From contig JBBDSU010000041.1 of the NCBI GenBank assembly GCA_040904825.1, positions 1-6,753 on the forward strand: DNA of 6,753 bases, in the 5' to 3' direction. The notes beneath the pieces are model-generated. The model saw only the letters and a program-made list of their open reading frames with translations, searched no databases and had not been told where the DNA came from. Made by a program: the position numbers and the translations under genes. The stretch is from JBBDSU01 sp040904825. GTDB taxonomy: Bacteria; Actinomycetota; Nitriliruptoria; Nitriliruptorales; Nitriliruptoraceae. Below are positions 5,245 through 6,753 of this stretch, piece by piece (position 1 is the first letter of the stretch; the number at the start of each line of letters is the position of its first letter).

Positions 5245-5680
5245 GAGAATTCCGTGAGGGAAAGGTTTGAACGGTGAATCGTGGGTCATGCAGTTGAGGC
5301 GACGTCCTGCTGCTCAATCCTGTTGCACAGTGTAGGTCTCCAACGTCACGGCATCCAGGCTCCGTCCGACGAGAACTCGACAAGTCCCTGAGCAGTCCCC
5401 CGAGGATCTCCGACCCGATCCTTCAGAAACAGATCATCCACTTCGGGTCTGATGGAGACTCCGGGAATGGGCACACAACCTGACCCGTGCTGCACGATTC
5501 TGCGGTGGCCATGCACGTGGGGCTCGCCCAACACGACCTTCCAGCGTTCGCCGCCTTGGTTCAGCCCGTGGCGGCACGGTCACCGAGCGGCAGCGACGAC
5601 TCAACCAGATTCAGCCTAATTCTAGTTGGTGCTAGTCTCGGGTGCATTCGCCGCCCGCCGGTGCCGCTGTTGGAGCCTCA
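5245..5680. other. Gene-poor stretch between the dehydrogenase and the Na/Pi transporter
   Basis: These ~435 bases separate two divergent genes and are longer than promoters need. The only frame with some coding character is on the minus strand from 5579 down to the TGA at 5346. It is about 78 codons with mostly G/C third positions, but it has no convincing start and no family I recognise. Readable parts include GGERWKVVLGEPHVHGHRR and GCVPIPGVSIRPEVDDLF. It may be the tail of a decayed gene. The segment 5601-5638 is AT-richer and probably holds the promoter of the downstream transporter. No RNA gene or repeat family was recognised. Confidence 0.4.
5611..5638 (+). promoter_or_regulatory. AT-rich promoter-like segment before the Na/Pi transporter gene
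   Basis: TTCAGC (5610-5615) and TAGTCT (5633-5638) are spaced 17 bases apart but each matches the consensus at only three positions. TAATTC (5617-5622) is another possible -10 box. The paired tetramer CTAG-TTGGTG-CTAG (5622-5635) lies here and could be a small operator. The location and base composition are the main support. Confidence 0.25.
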
Positions 5681-6753
5681 ATGATCAGCGCTGTTCGGTG
5701 GCGCGCCCGCCGACGATACCTCCCGAAATGGGCCCGGCTGTTGCTCGCGCTGGCGCTGCTGTACGTATTCTTGGTCGGCGTCGGGCTGCTCGAGGCCGGT
5801 ATCCGCCAGTTCGGTGAGGGGTTCGAGACCCAACTGCTGGAAAGCGTCGGCAATCCGTTGGCTGGCCTGTTCGCCGGCATCGCGGCCACCGTGCTCGTCC
5901 AGTCGTCATCGATCTCCACCGCGACCATCGTGGGGTTGGTCGGTGCCGGCACACTGCCGGTGAGCTTGGCAGTGCCGATGGTCATGGGTGCGAACATCGG
6001 TACCACGGTGACCAACACGCTGGTATCGCTGGGCAGCCTGCGCAACCCAGTCGAGTTCCGCCGCGCCTTCACGGCGGCGACCATGCACGACGTCTTCAAC
6101 TGGATCGCGGTCGCGATGCTCTTCCCCCTCGAGCTCGCCACCGGTGTGATCAGTGCGGCCGCCGCCCGCCTGGGAGGCATCCTGTCCAACGCGGGGGTGC
6201 AGGGCGCCGAGGCCGACAGTCCGATCAAGCAGGCGGTCCGCGCCGGGACTGGGCTGGTGGAGTCCGTCCTCGAGGTCGTCGTGCCGAGCGGTGTCGGCCT
6301 GGGCGTCCTGCTGCTGGTAGTGGGCATGGGGCTGCTGTTCGCTTCCCTTCGGCTGGTCACCACCAACATGCGAGCCGTCATGGCCGGCCGCATCGAGCAG
6401 GCGATGAACCGGCTGCTCGACCGCGGCGGCGGGCTTCCGGGCATCGTGATGGGAATCCTTATCACGGTGGTCGTGATGACCTCCACGATCACCACCTCAA
6501 TTCTGGTGCCGATGGTGGCCGCCGGCGTGCTGACGGTCCGAAACGCCTATCCCGTCACGCTGGGTGCGAACATCGGCACGACGGCAACGGCGTTGTTGGC
6601 CTCGCTGGCGGTCGATCTGCCCGCGGGGCTGGTAATCGCGCTCGTCCACGTTCTGTTCAACCTGCTCGCGATCACGATCATCTACCCGGTCCCGGCCGTG
6701 CGCTACCTCCCGGTACGGATCGCGGGCGCGCTCGCACGCCGCGCCACCGAGAA
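5681..6753 (+). CDS. Na+/phosphate cotransporter family protein (NptA/SLC34-like), 3' end outside the window
   Basis: The frame starts at ATG 5681, with GGAG five bases upstream (5672-5675), and stays open to the window edge: 357 residues without a stop. It shows the two inverted-topology repeats of Na/Pi cotransporters (PF02690 type), inner-membrane proteins that import phosphate with sodium. Repeat one has VLVQSSSISTATIVGLVGAG (residues 71-90) and VMGANIGTTVTNT (101-113). Repeat two has MTSTITTSILVPMVAAGVL (266-284) and LGANIGTTATALL (294-306). The N-terminus is basic (MISAVRWRARRRYLPKWAR), then hydrophobic from residue ~20. Helices at about 204-222 and 317-335 flank the second repeat. No PhoU-like domain is seen in the visible part. 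Only the last residues are probably missing. The second QSSS signature is changed to MTST, so transport activity or ion use may differ. No phosphate-regulated operator was recognised upstream. Confidence 0.88.
   Translation, partial: MISAVRWRARRRYLPKWARLLLALALLYVFLVGVGLLEAGIRQFGEGFETQLLESVGNPLAGLFAGIAATVLVQSSSISTATIVGLVGAGTLPVSLAVPMVMGANIGTTVTNTLVSLGSLRNPVEFRRAFTAATMHDVFNWIAVAMLFPLELATGVISAAAARLGGILSNAGVQGAEADSPIKQAVRAGTGLVESVLEVVVPSGVGLGVLLLVVGMGLLFASLRLVTTNMRAVMAGRIEQAMNRLLDRGGGLPGIVMGILITVVVMTSTITTSILVPMVAAGVLTVRNAYPVTLGANIGTTATALLASLAVDLPAGLVIALVHVLFNLLAITIIYPVPAVRYLPVRIAGALARRATE

Noticed and set aside
5632..6495. 287-codon open frame on the minus strand
   Set aside because: It is antisense to the Na/Pi transporter, whose motifs and ribosome binding site are clear. 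Its Ser/Thr/Pro/Arg-rich composition is typical of the shadow of a GC-rich gene.

Overview
The window is GC-rich with tightly packed genes, G/C-rich third codon positions and actinobacterial-looking families: an MmyB-type XRE regulator, a MazF-type toxin, an NptA-like Na/Pi cotransporter, and a paired membrane protein and small XRE regulator. A high-GC actinobacterium (Actinomycetota) is the best reading. The genus cannot be told from the sequence. No RNA genes, CRISPR arrays, insertion sequences or transposase genes were seen.

Left part (1-1304): positions 1-157 hold nothing I can assign. Positions 158-528 (minus) are the wreck of a zinc-free MDR-type NAD(P)-dependent alcohol dehydrogenase/quinone reductase. 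It lacks its N-terminus and has a large internal deletion with a frameshift. Facing it is a complete mazEF-type toxin-antitoxin pair (567-1086, plus) with a promoter that appears to start transcription at the antitoxin ATG. On the far side (1236-1304, minus) is what looks like only the first ~23 codons of a DUF4386 membrane protein. The toxin-antitoxin module therefore sits where the end of one minus-strand gene and the beginning of the next should be.

Middle part (1396-3080, minus): a two-gene operon encodes a four-helix membrane protein (1623-2042) and a 74-residue XRE repressor (1396-1620), translationally coupled. Its promoter region carries three copies of GTAAAGCA that are good candidates for the repressor's own operators. 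Upstream in the same orientation is a 314-residue protein that joins four membrane helices to a SRPBCC (polyketide cyclase/START-like) lipid-binding-fold domain. Divergent from it is a full-length MmyB-type XRE regulator (3236-4009, plus).

Right part (4168-6753): a minus-strand beta-decarboxylating dehydrogenase of the tartrate/D-malate dehydrogenase group (4168-5244) ends towards the MmyB gene. A gene-poor stretch of about 435 bases follows. Then an Na/Pi cotransporter gene (5681 to the window edge, plus) runs off the end. It carries both PF02690-type repeats, but the second QSSS signature is changed.

Functionally this is an accessory or rearranged neighbourhood: a selfish/stress module inside decayed genes, two regulator-plus-membrane-protein pairs, and two unrelated metabolic/transport genes. 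I found no clearly new multi-gene defence system. The most interesting points are the mazEF placement, the triple operator-like repeat, the membrane-SRPBCC fusion, and two changed active-site motifs (dehydrogenase and phosphate transporter).
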